Positions 17,696 to 26,598 are shown, counted from the first letter of the stretch. The stretch: DNA of 33,850 nucleotides from Burkholderia sp. E7m39 (GCA_001319865.1 BBSL01000089.1:1-33850); one strand, 5' to 3'. Notes: generated by a model not told the origin, from the sequence alone. Made by a program: numbers and translations.

Positions 17696-17806
17696 GTTAC
17701 GCGTATCCTTGCTGAAGTTACGCCACATTACGCGCGCCTTTCGCGGTAACACCCGGTAACCCTTTGGGGGGCAGGTGAGGCGAAACGGCGTGAAGGCGCG
17801 CGTTAC
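17696..17806. promoter_or_regulatory. Cluster of GTTAC/GTAAC boxes in a divergent promoter region
   Basis: Pentamers occur at 17696 (GTTAC), 17717 (GTTAC), 17727 (ATTAC), 17746 (GTAAC), 17756 (GTAAC) and 17802 (GTTAC). Two pairs are direct repeats with a 5-bp spacer: GTTAC-gccac-ATTAC (minus-strand sense GTAAT-N5-GTAAC) and GTAAC-acccg-GTAAC. A 10-bp repeat on one face of the helix is the design of CpxR and OmpR operators. The array lies between the Spy-like gene and the response regulator. Confidence 0.6.
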
Positions 17807-17816
17807 ACTTCTCCAC

Positions 17817-18542
17817 ATGGCTACTCAAATTCTTGTCGTCGACGACGACGTCGAACTGCGCGACCTCCTGCGCGACTATCTTGCCCGGCAAGGCATCGAG
17901 GTATCGGTGCTGCACGATGCCGCCTCGCTCGAGCGGCGCATCGAGCGCGAGCGTCCCGATCTGATCGTGCTCGACCTGATGATGCCGGGCGTCGACGGGC
18001 TCACGGCGCTGCGCAAGCTGCGCGCGTCCGGCGACGATATCCCCGTCATCATGCTCACGGCGCGCGCCGACGACGTCGATCGCATCGTCGGACTCGAGCT
18101 CGGCGCGGACGATTACCTCGGCAAGCCGTTCAACCCGCGCGAGCTGCTCGCGCGCGTGCAGGCGGTGCTGCGCCGCCGCAAGACGCAGCCGTCGGCGGCC
18201 GCGCCCGAGCAGCGCGAGCCGTTTTCGTTCGGCCGCTTCTCGCTGGATTTCCAGTCGCGCACGCTGCATCAGGAAGGCAAGCCGCTCACGCTGTCGGGCA
18301 GCGAATTCGCGCTGCTGAAGATCTTCGTCAACAACCCGATGCGCACACTCACGCGCGAGCGCCTGCTCGAACTGCTGCACGGTCCCGAGTACGACGGCAC
18401 CGACCGCGGCATCGACGTGCAGGTCTGGCGTCTGCGCCGCATTCTCGAAACCGATCCGTCCGTGCCGCGCTTCATCCAGACCGTGCGCGGGCGCGGATAC
18501 GTGTTCGTCCCCGATGGCGAGCAACATGCGGCGTCCAATTGA
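17817..18542 (+). CDS. OmpR-family two-component response regulator
   Basis: I start at the ATG at 17817 (MATQILVVDDDVEL); an upstream start would add an unrelated 14-residue tail. The 241-residue product has a receiver with acidic pocket Asp10/Asp11, phosphorylation site Asp53 (LIVLDLMMPG), Thr in MLTARADD and Lys in GKPFNPREL. A winged-helix DNA-binding domain follows (SGSEFALLKIF, DRGIDVQVWRLRRILE, VRGRGYVF). It overlaps the histidine kinase gene by 17 bp, so both are coupled. It resembles OmpR but may be a paralogue; I leave the symbol open. Confidence 0.94.
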   Translation: MATQILVVDDDVELRDLLRDYLARQGIEVSVLHDAASLERRIERERPDLIVLDLMMPGVDGLTALRKLRASGDDIPVIMLTARADDVDRIVGLELGADDYLGKPFNPRELLARVQAVLRRRKTQPSAAAPEQREPFSFGRFSLDFQSRTLHQEGKPLTLSGSEFALLKIFVNNPMRTLTRERLLELLHGPEYDGTDRGIDVQVWRLRRILETDPSVPRFIQTVRGRGYVFVPDGEQHAASN

Positions 18543-19854
18543 TTCACTGTTCGGGCGGCTCGCACTGCTGGTCGTCTGCGTATTGCTTCTGTCGCATTTC
18601 GCGTGGTACCTGCTGGTGCGCTTCGAGCGCAATCAGTCGCAAACGCGTTATGCCGTAGAAGAAGCTGTGTTCCTCGTCGATGCCGTGCGCGATCACATGA
18701 AGCGCGAGCCGGATCAGCCGCTGCCGTCGCGCGTGCGCCTCGTCGATCCCGCCAGCGCCGACGTGCCGCCCGATACGACGGACTTGCCCGTACCGCTCGA
18801 CCGTTTCGTTGACGACGTGCGCGACCGTCTGCCCACCTCGACGCAGGTGCGCGTCGGCGCGCCCGGCAAGCCGCCCACGCTGTGGGTCCGCGCGGCCAGC
18901 GACGCTAGCTGGATCGTCGTGCCCGTGCAGCCGCTGCGGCCGCCGCGCTCGCTCGACCGCATGGTGCTGTGGCTCGCCATCATCTTTTCGGCCGGCGTGA
19001 TGGCAGCGCTTTTTGCCGCATGGCAACTGCAGCAGCCGCTGCGCTCGCTTGCCCAGGCGGTCACGCGCTTCGGGCGCGGGCTGCCCGTGCCGCCGGTGCG
19101 CGAGCGCGGTCCGCGCGAGTTGCGGCAGCTCACGCACGGTTTCAACCAGATGGTGCAGGAAGTGGCGCGTACCGAGCATGATCGCGCGGTGATGCTGGCG
19201 GGCGTCGCGCACGATCTGAAAACGCCGTTGGCGCGTCTGCGGTTGCGCGCCGAGATGATGGACGAAGCGAAGATGCGTGACGGCGTCGTGCGCGACGTCG
19301 ATTCGATGACGCATATCGTCGAACAGTTTCTGGTGTTCGCGCACGACGGCGCCGACGGCAGCGAGCCCGTCGAAGTGGACGCGCAGTGCGAGCGCGTGGT
19401 GCGCAGCTATCGCGCGGTGTCGAGCGGCGCGCCGACGGTGCAGACCGATCTGCGGGCGGGCGCCGGCTTCCGGTTGCCCGCTGCGACGCTCGACCGCATT
19501 CTGTCCAACCTGCTCGACAACGCGCATGCGTACGGTGCGCCGCCCATCGCCGTGTCGACGGCGCGCACTGCGCAGGGCTACACGCTGACGGTCACCGACA
19601 ACGGCAAGGGCATCGCCGCGCAAGACCTGATCAACGCGAGCCGTCCATTCGTGCGGCTCGATCCGGCGCGCGGCGGCAACGGTCATAGCGGCCTGGGGCT
19701 CGCGATCGTCGAGCGGCTCGTGCGGCGCGCAGGCGGCGAATGGCAGATCGGCAACAACGACGAGACGACGGGCGGACGCGGCTTGCGTGTGCAGATGACG
19801 TTCCCGCTGGAGTCGGTGTCGCGCGCGGCGTCGGCGTCGGAGAGCGTCTGGTGA
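18526..19854 (+). CDS. EnvZ-like sensor histidine kinase
   Basis: The better start is the ATG at 18526 (MRRPIDSLFGRLALLV); an ATG at 18514 is possible but lacks a ribosome site. The 442-residue product has two membrane helices (about 11-31 and 146-167) around a periplasmic sensor of roughly 110 residues. Next come a HAMP segment, an H-box with His229 (GVAHDLKTPLARLR), an N-box (LSNLLDNAHAYG) and ATP lid motifs DNGKGI and GHSGLGLAIV. The pattern is EnvZ-like. With the adjacent regulator and the divergent Spy-like gene it probably senses an envelope condition. Confidence 0.94.
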   Translation: MRRPIDSLFGRLALLVVCVLLLSHFAWYLLVRFERNQSQTRYAVEEAVFLVDAVRDHMKREPDQPLPSRVRLVDPASADVPPDTTDLPVPLDRFVDDVRDRLPTSTQVRVGAPGKPPTLWVRAASDASWIVVPVQPLRPPRSLDRMVLWLAIIFSAGVMAALFAAWQLQQPLRSLAQAVTRFGRGLPVPPVRERGPRELRQLTHGFNQMVQEVARTEHDRAVMLAGVAHDLKTPLARLRLRAEMMDEAKMRDGVVRDVDSMTHIVEQFLVFAHDGADGSEPVEVDAQCERVVRSYRAVSSGAPTVQTDLRAGAGFRLPAATLDRILSNLLDNAHAYGAPPIAVSTARTAQGYTLTVTDNGKGIAAQDLINASRPFVRLDPARGGNGHSGLGLAIVERLVRRAGGEWQIGNNDETTGGRGLRVQMTFPLESVSRAASASESVW

Positions 19855-19950
19855 GGTTGATGTGCCGCGCGCCTCGCTGCGCGGTGTTCTTCGGGGCGCG
19901 GCGACGGAATCTGACCATCGTCCCGCCGTCTTCTTTCAGGTGGGCAGCGC

Positions 19951-20217
19951 CTATTCGGTGAAGAGCGTGTTGAGCGCGGCGGCCGCCTCGCTGTCGACCG
20001 TATTCCACGTGACAGTCTCCGCCTCGAAGATGTAATGCGTCGTGTATTTGCCGAGACGCGCCAGGATTTCTTCCTGGATCACTTCGGGTGCCACTTCCAG
20101 CTTCAGATACCACGCCGTCGATGACAGACGCGTCTGAAACGCGCCGTATTCTGCGAGCAGATGATCGAAAGCGTCAGCGTCCTGATCGCGGCAGACGATG
20201 ACCAGATTTCCCTTCAT
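19951..20217 (-). CDS. Small protein of unknown function, 88 residues
   Basis: A strong ribosome site, GGAGG five bases before the ATG at 20215-20217, and normal codon use support this gene. I do not recognise the family. MKGNLVIVC, DAFDHLLAEYG, TAWYLKLEV, PEVIQEEILARLG and THYIFEAETVTW suggest a beta-alpha-beta-beta-alpha-beta (ferredoxin-like) fold. The pattern of a leading strand, then 'LLAEYG', then a 'SSTAWYLK' strand recalls SinR/Cas2-like small proteins. That resemblance is only impressionistic. There are no CRISPR elements here. The gene converges on the kinase gene and sits 150 bp downstream of the diguanylate cyclase on the same strand. Confidence 0.72.
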   Translation of the reverse strand: MKGNLVIVCRDQDADAFDHLLAEYGAFQTRLSSTAWYLKLEVAPEVIQEEILARLGKYTTHYIFEAETVTWNTVDSEAAAALNTLFTE

Positions 20218-20316
20218 GCGAACCTCCGGAGGAGCGAAAAGAGCGAAAAGCGGTGATCGAAAACTCTCGAATGAAAGTCGATGATACCTGCTTAGGCTTC
20301 GCTTGCCCGGCGGTCT

Positions 20317-20338
20317 AGCACGCATTTTCATGCGTGCT
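20317..20338 (-). terminator. Stem-loop after the diguanylate cyclase gene
   Basis: On the minus strand AGCACGCAT and ATGCGTGCT form a perfect 9-bp stem closed by a GAAA tetraloop, 31 bp after the stop. There is no T tract, so it may protect the 3' end or assist Rho rather than terminate on its own. Confidence 0.5.
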
Positions 20339-20368
20339 TCGTACTGGTGCGCCAGCAGCTTTTCGATG

Positions 20369-22048
20369 CTACCAGGCGTTGGCGGGCGCGCGTGCGGGCG
20401 GGGCGGTGTCGTCGGGCGGGACGGCTTCGCTGCGGTCGCGGCCGCCCTGTTTCGCGGCATAGAGCGCCTGGTCGGCGCGGCTGATGATGCGCTCGGGCAG
20501 ATCTTCCGGCGACAGCTCCGTGATGCCGATGCTCACGCTCAAGCCCACCGACTGCGGCAGCTTCGCCGACGGCATCGCCTTCAGCCGGACGCGCAGACGC
20601 TCGACCACTTCGAGCCCTGCAGCGAGCGCCGTTGCCGGCAGCAGAATGCCGAACTCTTCGCCGCCTAGCCGGCCGATCGCGTCGCTGCCGCGCAGCTCGG
20701 TGCGGCAGGTATCGACGAAATGTTCGAGCGCGCGGTCGCCGGCTGCGTGGCCGAAGCGGTCGTTGATCTGCTTGAAGTGATCGAGGTCGGCAATCGCCAT
20801 GCACAGCGGCTCGCCCGTGGCGTGCGCGCGGTCGATCTCATGCCGCAGCAGGTCGAGGAAATAGCGGCGCGACAGCGCGCCCGTGAGCGCGTCGTGACGC
20901 GCTTCCGCCGACAGCAGCGTGTTCGCCGATTGCAGCTGCTCGGCGAGCACACGCGTGGCGCGGTGGTGGCGCCGCTCGCGCAGATACGACACCGTGATTA
21001 CCCACGCGAGCGCGACTGTGCCCGCGAGCGTCAGAAACACGAGCAGATGATCGCGCTTGTGATTGCGCATCAGCTCGGGCCACGCGGCGAGCGGGTCGAC
21101 CAGATGCGCGGAGAGGCCGGAGTTCAGGCCGCCGCGCGACTGATAGAGCGTCGGGGTCGGCTGGCCGGGCATGTCGAACAACTGGTCGCGGATCTCAGAC
21201 GGCACCCACGGCGCGTCGCGGTGCACCTGAGTCTTGACGGGCCGGATCTGGATGGTCGGAAACTGGTCGCGATGGTAGGTGCTCACCCGCTCCGCCTCGT
21301 TCATTTGGGTGACGCGCGAGTTCGGCATGGCCTGGCCTTCCAGCTCCGCGTTGTGCGCCATGATGATGACGCCGTTGTCGTCGGTGACGAAGGTGCCCGC
21401 GTGCGCCACCCAGTGACGCAGCCGCGCGATGCCGACCTTCGCGACGATCGCGCCGACCAGCAGGCCGTCGTCATACACGGGCGCCGAGATGAAGATGCCC
21501 GGCTCGCCGCTCATGCGTCCCACGCCGTACGCCTCGCCGAACGCGCCGAGCAGCGCGTTGGTCAGGTAGCTGCGCGAGCGCATGTCGAGCCCGACGAACG
21601 AGTGCGAGTTCTGCGCATTGCTCGCCGCGACGCACAGCCCGTTGGCGTTCACGAGCCAGATGATGTCGAGGCCGGAGAAGCCTTGGGCATCGCGCAGGAA
21701 GCCGTCGATGCCCGCCAGTTCCGGCGACTTCAACAGCTCGTCGCGGTGCGCGGGTTCCAGGTCGACGCCCGACGCGGCATAATTCTGCGAATGCGTCAAC
21801 GCCTGCTGGATCACGCCGAGTTCGGCCATCGTCGCGGGTATCGCGCGTGACATCGCAAGGTCGCTCGCGATCACCTCGGCCATGTTGTAGACGATCGAGC
21901 CGGACATTTGCCGCTGCTGACGCAGCGCGGCATCGAGTTCTTGCTGTACCATCCGGTCCGCGACGAGACCCGATGCGAACCAGCAAGCGAGCACGACCAG
22001 TACGAAACTGGCCGGTCCCAATGCCTGGCGCAAGGTTGTCCTTTTCAT
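20369..22048 (-). CDS. Membrane-anchored diguanylate cyclase with periplasmic sensor domain
   Basis: I start at the ATG at 22046-22048 (MKRTTLRQALGPASFVLVVL); the frame reaches a TTG at 22099 but that is less likely. The 559-residue protein has a membrane helix at about 12-30, a large periplasmic region of dCache/PAS type (for example GLDIIWLVNANGLCVAAS) and a second helix at about 335-357. The GGDEF domain has the active motif GGEEF (462-466). An inhibitory site RGSD (453-456) lies five residues before it. It should make cyclic di-GMP from two GTP in response to a periplasmic signal and be product-inhibited. The C-terminal tail is Pro/Ala-rich. No EAL domain is present. Confidence 0.94.
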   Translation of the reverse strand: MKRTTLRQALGPASFVLVVLACWFASGLVADRMVQQELDAALRQQRQMSGSIVYNMAEVIASDLAMSRAIPATMAELGVIQQALTHSQNYAASGVDLEPAHRDELLKSPELAGIDGFLRDAQGFSGLDIIWLVNANGLCVAASNAQNSHSFVGLDMRSRSYLTNALLGAFGEAYGVGRMSGEPGIFISAPVYDDGLLVGAIVAKVGIARLRHWVAHAGTFVTDDNGVIIMAHNAELEGQAMPNSRVTQMNEAERVSTYHRDQFPTIQIRPVKTQVHRDAPWVPSEIRDQLFDMPGQPTPTLYQSRGGLNSGLSAHLVDPLAAWPELMRNHKRDHLLVFLTLAGTVALAWVITVSYLRERRHHRATRVLAEQLQSANTLLSAEARHDALTGALSRRYFLDLLRHEIDRAHATGEPLCMAIADLDHFKQINDRFGHAAGDRALEHFVDTCRTELRGSDAIGRLGGEEFGILLPATALAAGLEVVERLRVRLKAMPSAKLPQSVGLSVSIGITELSPEDLPERIISRADQALYAAKQGGRDRSEAVPPDDTAPPARAPANAW

Positions 22049-22785
22049 CGACCCTCTGATCCGTCTGACTGATTCATGCAACAACGTCTTTCGTTGCAAC
22101 GCGCCGGCGCTGGGCCGTTCCTGTCGATCCTCGCCGTGCGCCGCACGGAGCCAGGATAATGCGCTGCGCCGCCGTCCTCGTTGCCGGCGGCCAGTAGCTT
22201 TTGCCGCTTCCTGATTTTAACCGCCGCGCGGCCCGACGCCAGTCGGGATTTGTGCGCCCGGAAGTCCGCTTGCACCGCTGCGCGGCCCGTTGTGGCGTTA
22301 ACGGCGTTTTGCGGGAGTTTCTGAATGGTGCCGGCGCGGCGGATGTGGCTCTCGCGCGACGGTACGGTGCATCTGGACACAGGATGGCGCGCCCGGGCCG
22401 GCGACCTGCGGCTTACAGATCCATTCCGGACGCCATTCAGCGTGACATTTGAATGTCAACGGTTGTTTCTGTCACACAGGTTGTAGTAGTGTCGTGCCGT
22501 CCAAAATGAGGAAAGCTCGCCCGCTTGCCGGCGGCGGCCCGCGCAACACGATTGCGCCGGCCGTAAGTGCAGGCGCGCACGGGGCGCCGCGCAACGTATC
22601 CGTTGACGGCCAATGCGTATCCAACGCCAACGATTTATCGCGCATTAGCGTTTTGCCATGCCTGATTTCCGCTTTCCGGATCGATTCTCGGACCTTCGGG
22701 CCGCCGTCTGCCACGGCGACCGCGCGGGCGTAGCCACCGCGGCGCGCGGCATGTCCGTGCCTGACCGCGAAGGGAGGGCCGCCTG
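22049..22785. other. Long divergent region with a 16-bp palindrome and repeats
   Basis: This 737-bp stretch is the largest gap in the window and I see no gene in it. It contains TGACATT-TG-AATGTCA (22443-22458). It also has an inverted repeat CAACG-tatc-CGTTG (22592-22605) and the direct repeat CGTATCC at 22595 and 22616, 21 bp apart. A strong ribosome site (AGGGAGGG) precedes the permease at its right end. Promoters for the diguanylate cyclase and the ABC transporter must lie here, but I could not fix them. Confidence 0.45.
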
Positions 22786-24540
22786 ATGGACCTGTTCAGC
22801 TTCACGCTCAATCGCACCGCTAACGCGTCCGCGTGGCGCGTGCTGCCCAATCGTTGGGACTTCATCGCGTTTCCGCTCATCATCTGCCTGATCGCAATGG
22901 CCGTGGTCGGGTTTCACGAGACCCTGGCGCCCATCTCGACGCTGCAGACCGAGGCCATCTCGCTCGATCCAGCGAACCTGCCCGAGTATGCGTTGCGCAC
23001 CACGCTGCGCATGCTCGCGGCGATGGTCGCGTCGCTCGTCTTCACGCTCGTCTACGGCACGCTCGCGGCGAAGAGCCGCCGCGCGGGGCAGGTGCTCGTG
23101 CCGATACTCGACATCCTGCAGTCGGTGCCCGTGCTCGGCTACATCTCGTTCACGGTGACGTTCTTCCTTGCACTGTTTCCGTCGCGCGTGCTGGGCGCCG
23201 AGCTCGCCGCGATCTTCGCGATTTTCACGAGCCAGGCGTGGAACATGACGTTCAGCTTCTATCAGTCGCTGCGCACGGTGCCGCGCGATCTGGATGAAGT
23301 GTCGAAGGGTTTTCACCTGACTTCCTGGCAGCGTTTCTGGAAGCTCGAAGTGCCGTTCTCGATGCCTGGCCTCATCTGGAACATGATGATGTCGATGTCG
23401 GGCGGCTGGTTTTTCGTGGTCGCGTCGGAGGCGATCACGGTCGGCAATCACTCGATCACGCTGCCTGGCATCGGCGCGTATCTGGCGCAGGCCATCGCCG
23501 ACAAGAACCTGCACGCGATCGGCTGGGTGATCCTGACGATGACGGTCGTGATTCTCGCGTACGACCAGTTCCTGTTCCGCCCGCTCGTCGCGTGGACGGA
23601 CAAGTTCCGGATGGAAAACACGAGTTCCGGCGACGCGCCGGAGTCGTGGCTGCTCGACCTGATTCGCCGCACGCGCCTGATTCACCGGCTGCTCGTGCCG
23701 CTCGGCTGGATGTTCGCGAAGGCCGCGCGCATCCCGTTGCGCTGGCCGAGCGTCGGTCCCGTGCGGTTCGTGAAGCCGTCCGAGCGCAAGCCGTCGAAGG
23801 TGGGCGATATCGTGTGGTCCGTGATCGTGCTGCTGGTCACGCTGTATGTCGTGTATCGCGTGGTCATGTACGTGCGCACGGGCGTCACGCTCGACGAAGT
23901 CGGCCATGTGGTCGTGCTCGGCCTGCTGACGCTGTTGCGCGTGACGCTTTTGATTGCGATCGCATCGGTCGTGTGGGTGCCCATCGGCGTGCTGGTCGGG
24001 CTGCGTCCCGCCCTCGCCGAGAAGATCCAGCCGCTCGCGCAGTTTCTTGCCGCGTTCCCCGCGAACCTGCTGTTCCCCGTGTTCGTGATCGCGATCGTCC
24101 GGTTCCATCTGAACCCGGACATCTGGCTGTCGCCGCTGATCGTGCTCGGGACGCAGTGGTATATCCTGTTCAACGTGATCGCGGGCGCGAGCGCCTATCC
24201 GAACGATTACAGGGAAGCCGCGAAGAATTTCCGCATCCGCGGCTGGCAGTGGTGGCGCCAGGCGATGCTGCCGGGCGTGTTCCCGTACTACGTGACGGGC
24301 GCGATCACGGCCTCGGGCGGCGCGTGGAACGCGAGCATCGTCGCCGAAGCCGTGCAGTGGGGCGACACGAAGCTCGCCGCGCATGGTCTCGGCGCGTACA
24401 TCGCGCAATACACGGCGGCGGGCGACTACCCGAAGATCATTCTGGGCATCGCCGTGATGTCCCTGTTCGTGTCCCTGTTCAATCGCCTGTTGTGGCGTCC
24501 GCTGTACGCCTACGCCGAAAGCCGTCTGCGGCTCGATTGA
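22786..24540 (+). CDS. ABC transporter permease, two fused permease domains (NitT/TauT type)
   Basis: This 584-residue protein contains two binding-protein-dependent permease units in tandem, each with its own docking loop. These are around 165-200 (TVPRDLDEVSKGFHLTSWQRFWKLEVP) and 465-500 (YPNDYREAAKNFRIRGWQWWRQAMLPG). Residues about 325-350 link the halves. Each half resembles nitrate/sulfonate/taurine permeases (SsuC/TauC). One chain can therefore form the whole pore. The ATPase gene follows after 22 bp. No solute-binding protein gene lies nearby, so the substrate and even the direction of transport are open. Confidence 0.92.
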   Translation: MDLFSFTLNRTANASAWRVLPNRWDFIAFPLIICLIAMAVVGFHETLAPISTLQTEAISLDPANLPEYALRTTLRMLAAMVASLVFTLVYGTLAAKSRRAGQVLVPILDILQSVPVLGYISFTVTFFLALFPSRVLGAELAAIFAIFTSQAWNMTFSFYQSLRTVPRDLDEVSKGFHLTSWQRFWKLEVPFSMPGLIWNMMMSMSGGWFFVVASEAITVGNHSITLPGIGAYLAQAIADKNLHAIGWVILTMTVVILAYDQFLFRPLVAWTDKFRMENTSSGDAPESWLLDLIRRTRLIHRLLVPLGWMFAKAARIPLRWPSVGPVRFVKPSERKPSKVGDIVWSVIVLLVTLYVVYRVVMYVRTGVTLDEVGHVVVLGLLTLLRVTLLIAIASVVWVPIGVLVGLRPALAEKIQPLAQFLAAFPANLLFPVFVIAIVRFHLNPDIWLSPLIVLGTQWYILFNVIAGASAYPNDYREAAKNFRIRGWQWWRQAMLPGVFPYYVTGAITASGGAWNASIVAEAVQWGDTKLAAHGLGAYIAQYTAAGDYPKIILGIAVMSLFVSLFNRLLWRPLYAYAESRLRLD

Positions 24541-24562
24541 GATTCATTGAAGGCATAACGCG

Positions 24563-25906
24563 ATGCAAAATCCCAAAGCCGTAACCGCCACGCCGATCCA
24601 GACGCCGCCGATGCCGCCGCGTCTCGGCCAGGAAATCCTGCGCGTCAAGGACGTGTGCCGCGGGTTCAACAAGACCCAGGGCGAACTGCTCGTCCTCGAC
24701 GACGCCAACCTGTCGCTGCGCGAGGGCGAAATCGTCGGTCTGCTCGGCCGTTCGGGCTCGGGCAAGTCGACTCTGCTGCGCATCATCGCCGGGCTGATCG
24801 AGCCGACGGATGGCGAAGTGACGTACATGGGCAAGCCGCTCAAAGGGCCCGCCGAAGGCGTCGCGATGGTGTTCCAGACCTTCGCGCTGTTCCCCTGGCT
24901 GACCGTGCTGCAGAACGTGGAAGCGGGGCTGGAGGCGCTTGGCGTCGGCGCGCGGGAGCGCCGCGAGCGCGCGCTCGCCGCAATCGACCTGATCGGCCTC
25001 GACGGCTTCGAGAACGCGTATCCGCGTGAGCTGTCGGGCGGCATGCGACAGCGCGTCGGCTTTGCGCGCGCGCTCGTCGTCGATCCGACGCTGCTGCTGA
25101 TGGACGAGCCATTCTCCGCACTCGACGTGCTGACGGCGGAGACGCTGCGCACCGACTTGCTCGATCTGTGGACGCAAGGCCGCATGCCGATCAAGTCGGT
25201 GCTGATCGTCACGCACAACATCGAGGAAGCCGTGTTCATGTGCGACCGCATCCTCGTGCTGTCGTCGAATCCGGGCCGCGTGATCGCCGAGATCAAGGTG
25301 CCGTTCAAGCATCCGCGCAACCGTCTGGACCCGGCGTTCCGGCGCCTGGTCGACGACATCTACGCGAAGATGACGGCGCGGCAGACGGGCGAGGCAACCA
25401 AGAAGGGGCTGGAGCTGCATAGCTGGCTGCCGCATGTGTCGACCAACCTGATGGCCGGTCTGATCGAAACGCTCGCGGCCGCGCCGTACCACGGCCGCGC
25501 GGACATGCCGGAAATCGCGCGATCGCTGCATCTCGAAGTGGACGACCTGTTCCCGATCGCGGAAGTGCTGCAGCACCTCGGTTTCGCCGACGTGCGCGAG
25601 GGCGACATCTTCCTGACGCCGCCCGCGCGCGTGTTCGCCGAGTTCGGCACGCAGGAGCGCAAGCTGATGTTCGCCGATCACCTGTTGAAGCACGTGCCGC
25701 TCGCCGCGCGGATCAAGAAGGTGTTGAACGAACGTCCGGGGCACCGCGCGCCGCGAGTGCGCTTTGAGCAGGAGCTGGAAGATTTTCTGTCGGACAGCGC
25801 CGCGGAAGAAACGCTCGACGCCGTCATCAACTGGGGCCGTTATGGCGAAATTTTCTCGTACAACGACCAGACGGAAATCTTCAGTCTGGAGGACGTCGAG
25901 TCCTGA
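24563..25906 (+). CDS. NitT/TauT-type ABC ATPase with C-terminal AAA-associated domain
   Basis: This 447-residue protein has an SsuB/TauB-like ATPase in residues 25-280: Walker A GRSGSGKST (62-70), FQTFALFPWLTVLQNV, signature LSGGMRQR (157-164), Walker B LLLMDEPFSALD and switch His in VTHNIEEA. About 150 further residues (roughly 300-447) match the style of the AAA-associated C-terminal domain (GLIETLAAAPYHGRADMPEIARSL), a winged-helix-like region found on some ATPases of this class, likely regulatory. It forms a two-gene operon with the fused permease and ends at a clear terminator. Confidence 0.92.
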   Translation: MQNPKAVTATPIQTPPMPPRLGQEILRVKDVCRGFNKTQGELLVLDDANLSLREGEIVGLLGRSGSGKSTLLRIIAGLIEPTDGEVTYMGKPLKGPAEGVAMVFQTFALFPWLTVLQNVEAGLEALGVGARERRERALAAIDLIGLDGFENAYPRELSGGMRQRVGFARALVVDPTLLLMDEPFSALDVLTAETLRTDLLDLWTQGRMPIKSVLIVTHNIEEAVFMCDRILVLSSNPGRVIAEIKVPFKHPRNRLDPAFRRLVDDIYAKMTARQTGEATKKGLELHSWLPHVSTNLMAGLIETLAAAPYHGRADMPEIARSLHLEVDDLFPIAEVLQHLGFADVREGDIFLTPPARVFAEFGTQERKLMFADHLLKHVPLAARIKKVLNERPGHRAPRVRFEQELEDFLSDSAAEETLDAVINWGRYGEIFSYNDQTEIFSLEDVES

Positions 25907-25935
25907 GCTTTCAGGCGTTCGCGTGAGCCATGAAG

Positions 25936-25966
25936 AAGGGGAGCCGCGCGGCTCCCCTTTGTTTTT
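25936..25966 (+). terminator. Rho-independent terminator of the ABC operon
   Basis: GGGGAGCC (25938-25945) and GGCTCCCC (25950-25957) pair around GCGC, followed by TTTGTTTTT. Confidence 0.93.
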
Positions 25967-26022
25967 GTCGTGGCTACATCCACACGACGACGGCAGCGGC
26001 CGTGGCTTGCGTCAGCGCTCCG

Positions 26023-26598
26023 TCATTGCAGATTGCCCCAGCGCTCGACGGCCGGTTCCGCCGACGCCCATTTCCAATAGCCCTTGTTGTCCTGCTGGCA
26101 GGCGCTCGCCGTGTACCAGAAGACCGTCGAGTCGGGCTTGTCGCCGTCGATGACGGAGAACACGAACTCCTTGCAGATCGCCAGCGACGACGCGAACGCG
26201 CGCGTCACGCGCACCTGGCCGTGGCCGTTCTCGATGGGCAGCGTGTGTTTGACGCTCCAGTCGCGCGTTTCGCCGACGGGCATCGCGCCCGCAAGCGCCG
26301 CGATCACGTTTTGCTGATCCGAGTGCATCACGCGCAGGTAGCGCGCGACGGCCTCGTCGGTGGCGGCCTGCACGGCAATGCCGACGCCGATGCCGACAGC
26401 GGGATTCGCGGTGACGATGCCTGTCGCCGCGCCCGCGCCCGCACCGGCCGCCGCGCCCACCGATGCCGAACTGCAGCCGCTGACGACGGCGCCCGCACCG
26501 ACGCACAACGCGGCAACCAGCGCGAAGCGCGCAAGCGGCGTCGCCATCGTGGCGGCGACCCGTCGTACTGCGCGCTCAGGTGTCAGGCGCGAGATCAT
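26023..26598 (-). CDS. Putative lipoprotein A of a tandem paralogous pair
   Basis: This 191-residue protein starts at the ATG at 26596-26598, which overlaps the stop of the upstream paralogue as ATGA. A basic N-terminus and hydrophobic helix lead to a lipobox-like VVSGC (Cys near residue 41). A Gly/Ala-rich zipper-like stretch (GAAAGAGAGAATGIV) follows. The C-terminal domain contains WSVKHTLPIENGHGQVRVTR, ICKEFVFSV and ends KWASAEPAVERWGNLQ. Lipid anchoring in the outer membrane or periplasm is inferred. I do not recognise a named family, and the function is unknown. Confidence 0.82.
   Translation of the reverse strand: MISRLTPERAVRRVAATMATPLARFALVAALCVGAGAVVSGCSSASVGAAAGAGAGAATGIVTANPAVGIGVGIAVQAATDEAVARYLRVMHSDQQNVIAALAGAMPVGETRDWSVKHTLPIENGHGQVRVTRAFASSLAICKEFVFSVIDGDKPDSTVFWYTASACQQDNKGYWKWASAEPAVERWGNLQ

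Noticed and set aside
22645..24408. A 587-codon open frame on the minus strand
   Set aside because: It is the complement of the fused permease gene, with shadow composition (His, Arg, Asp repeats) and no ribosome site.
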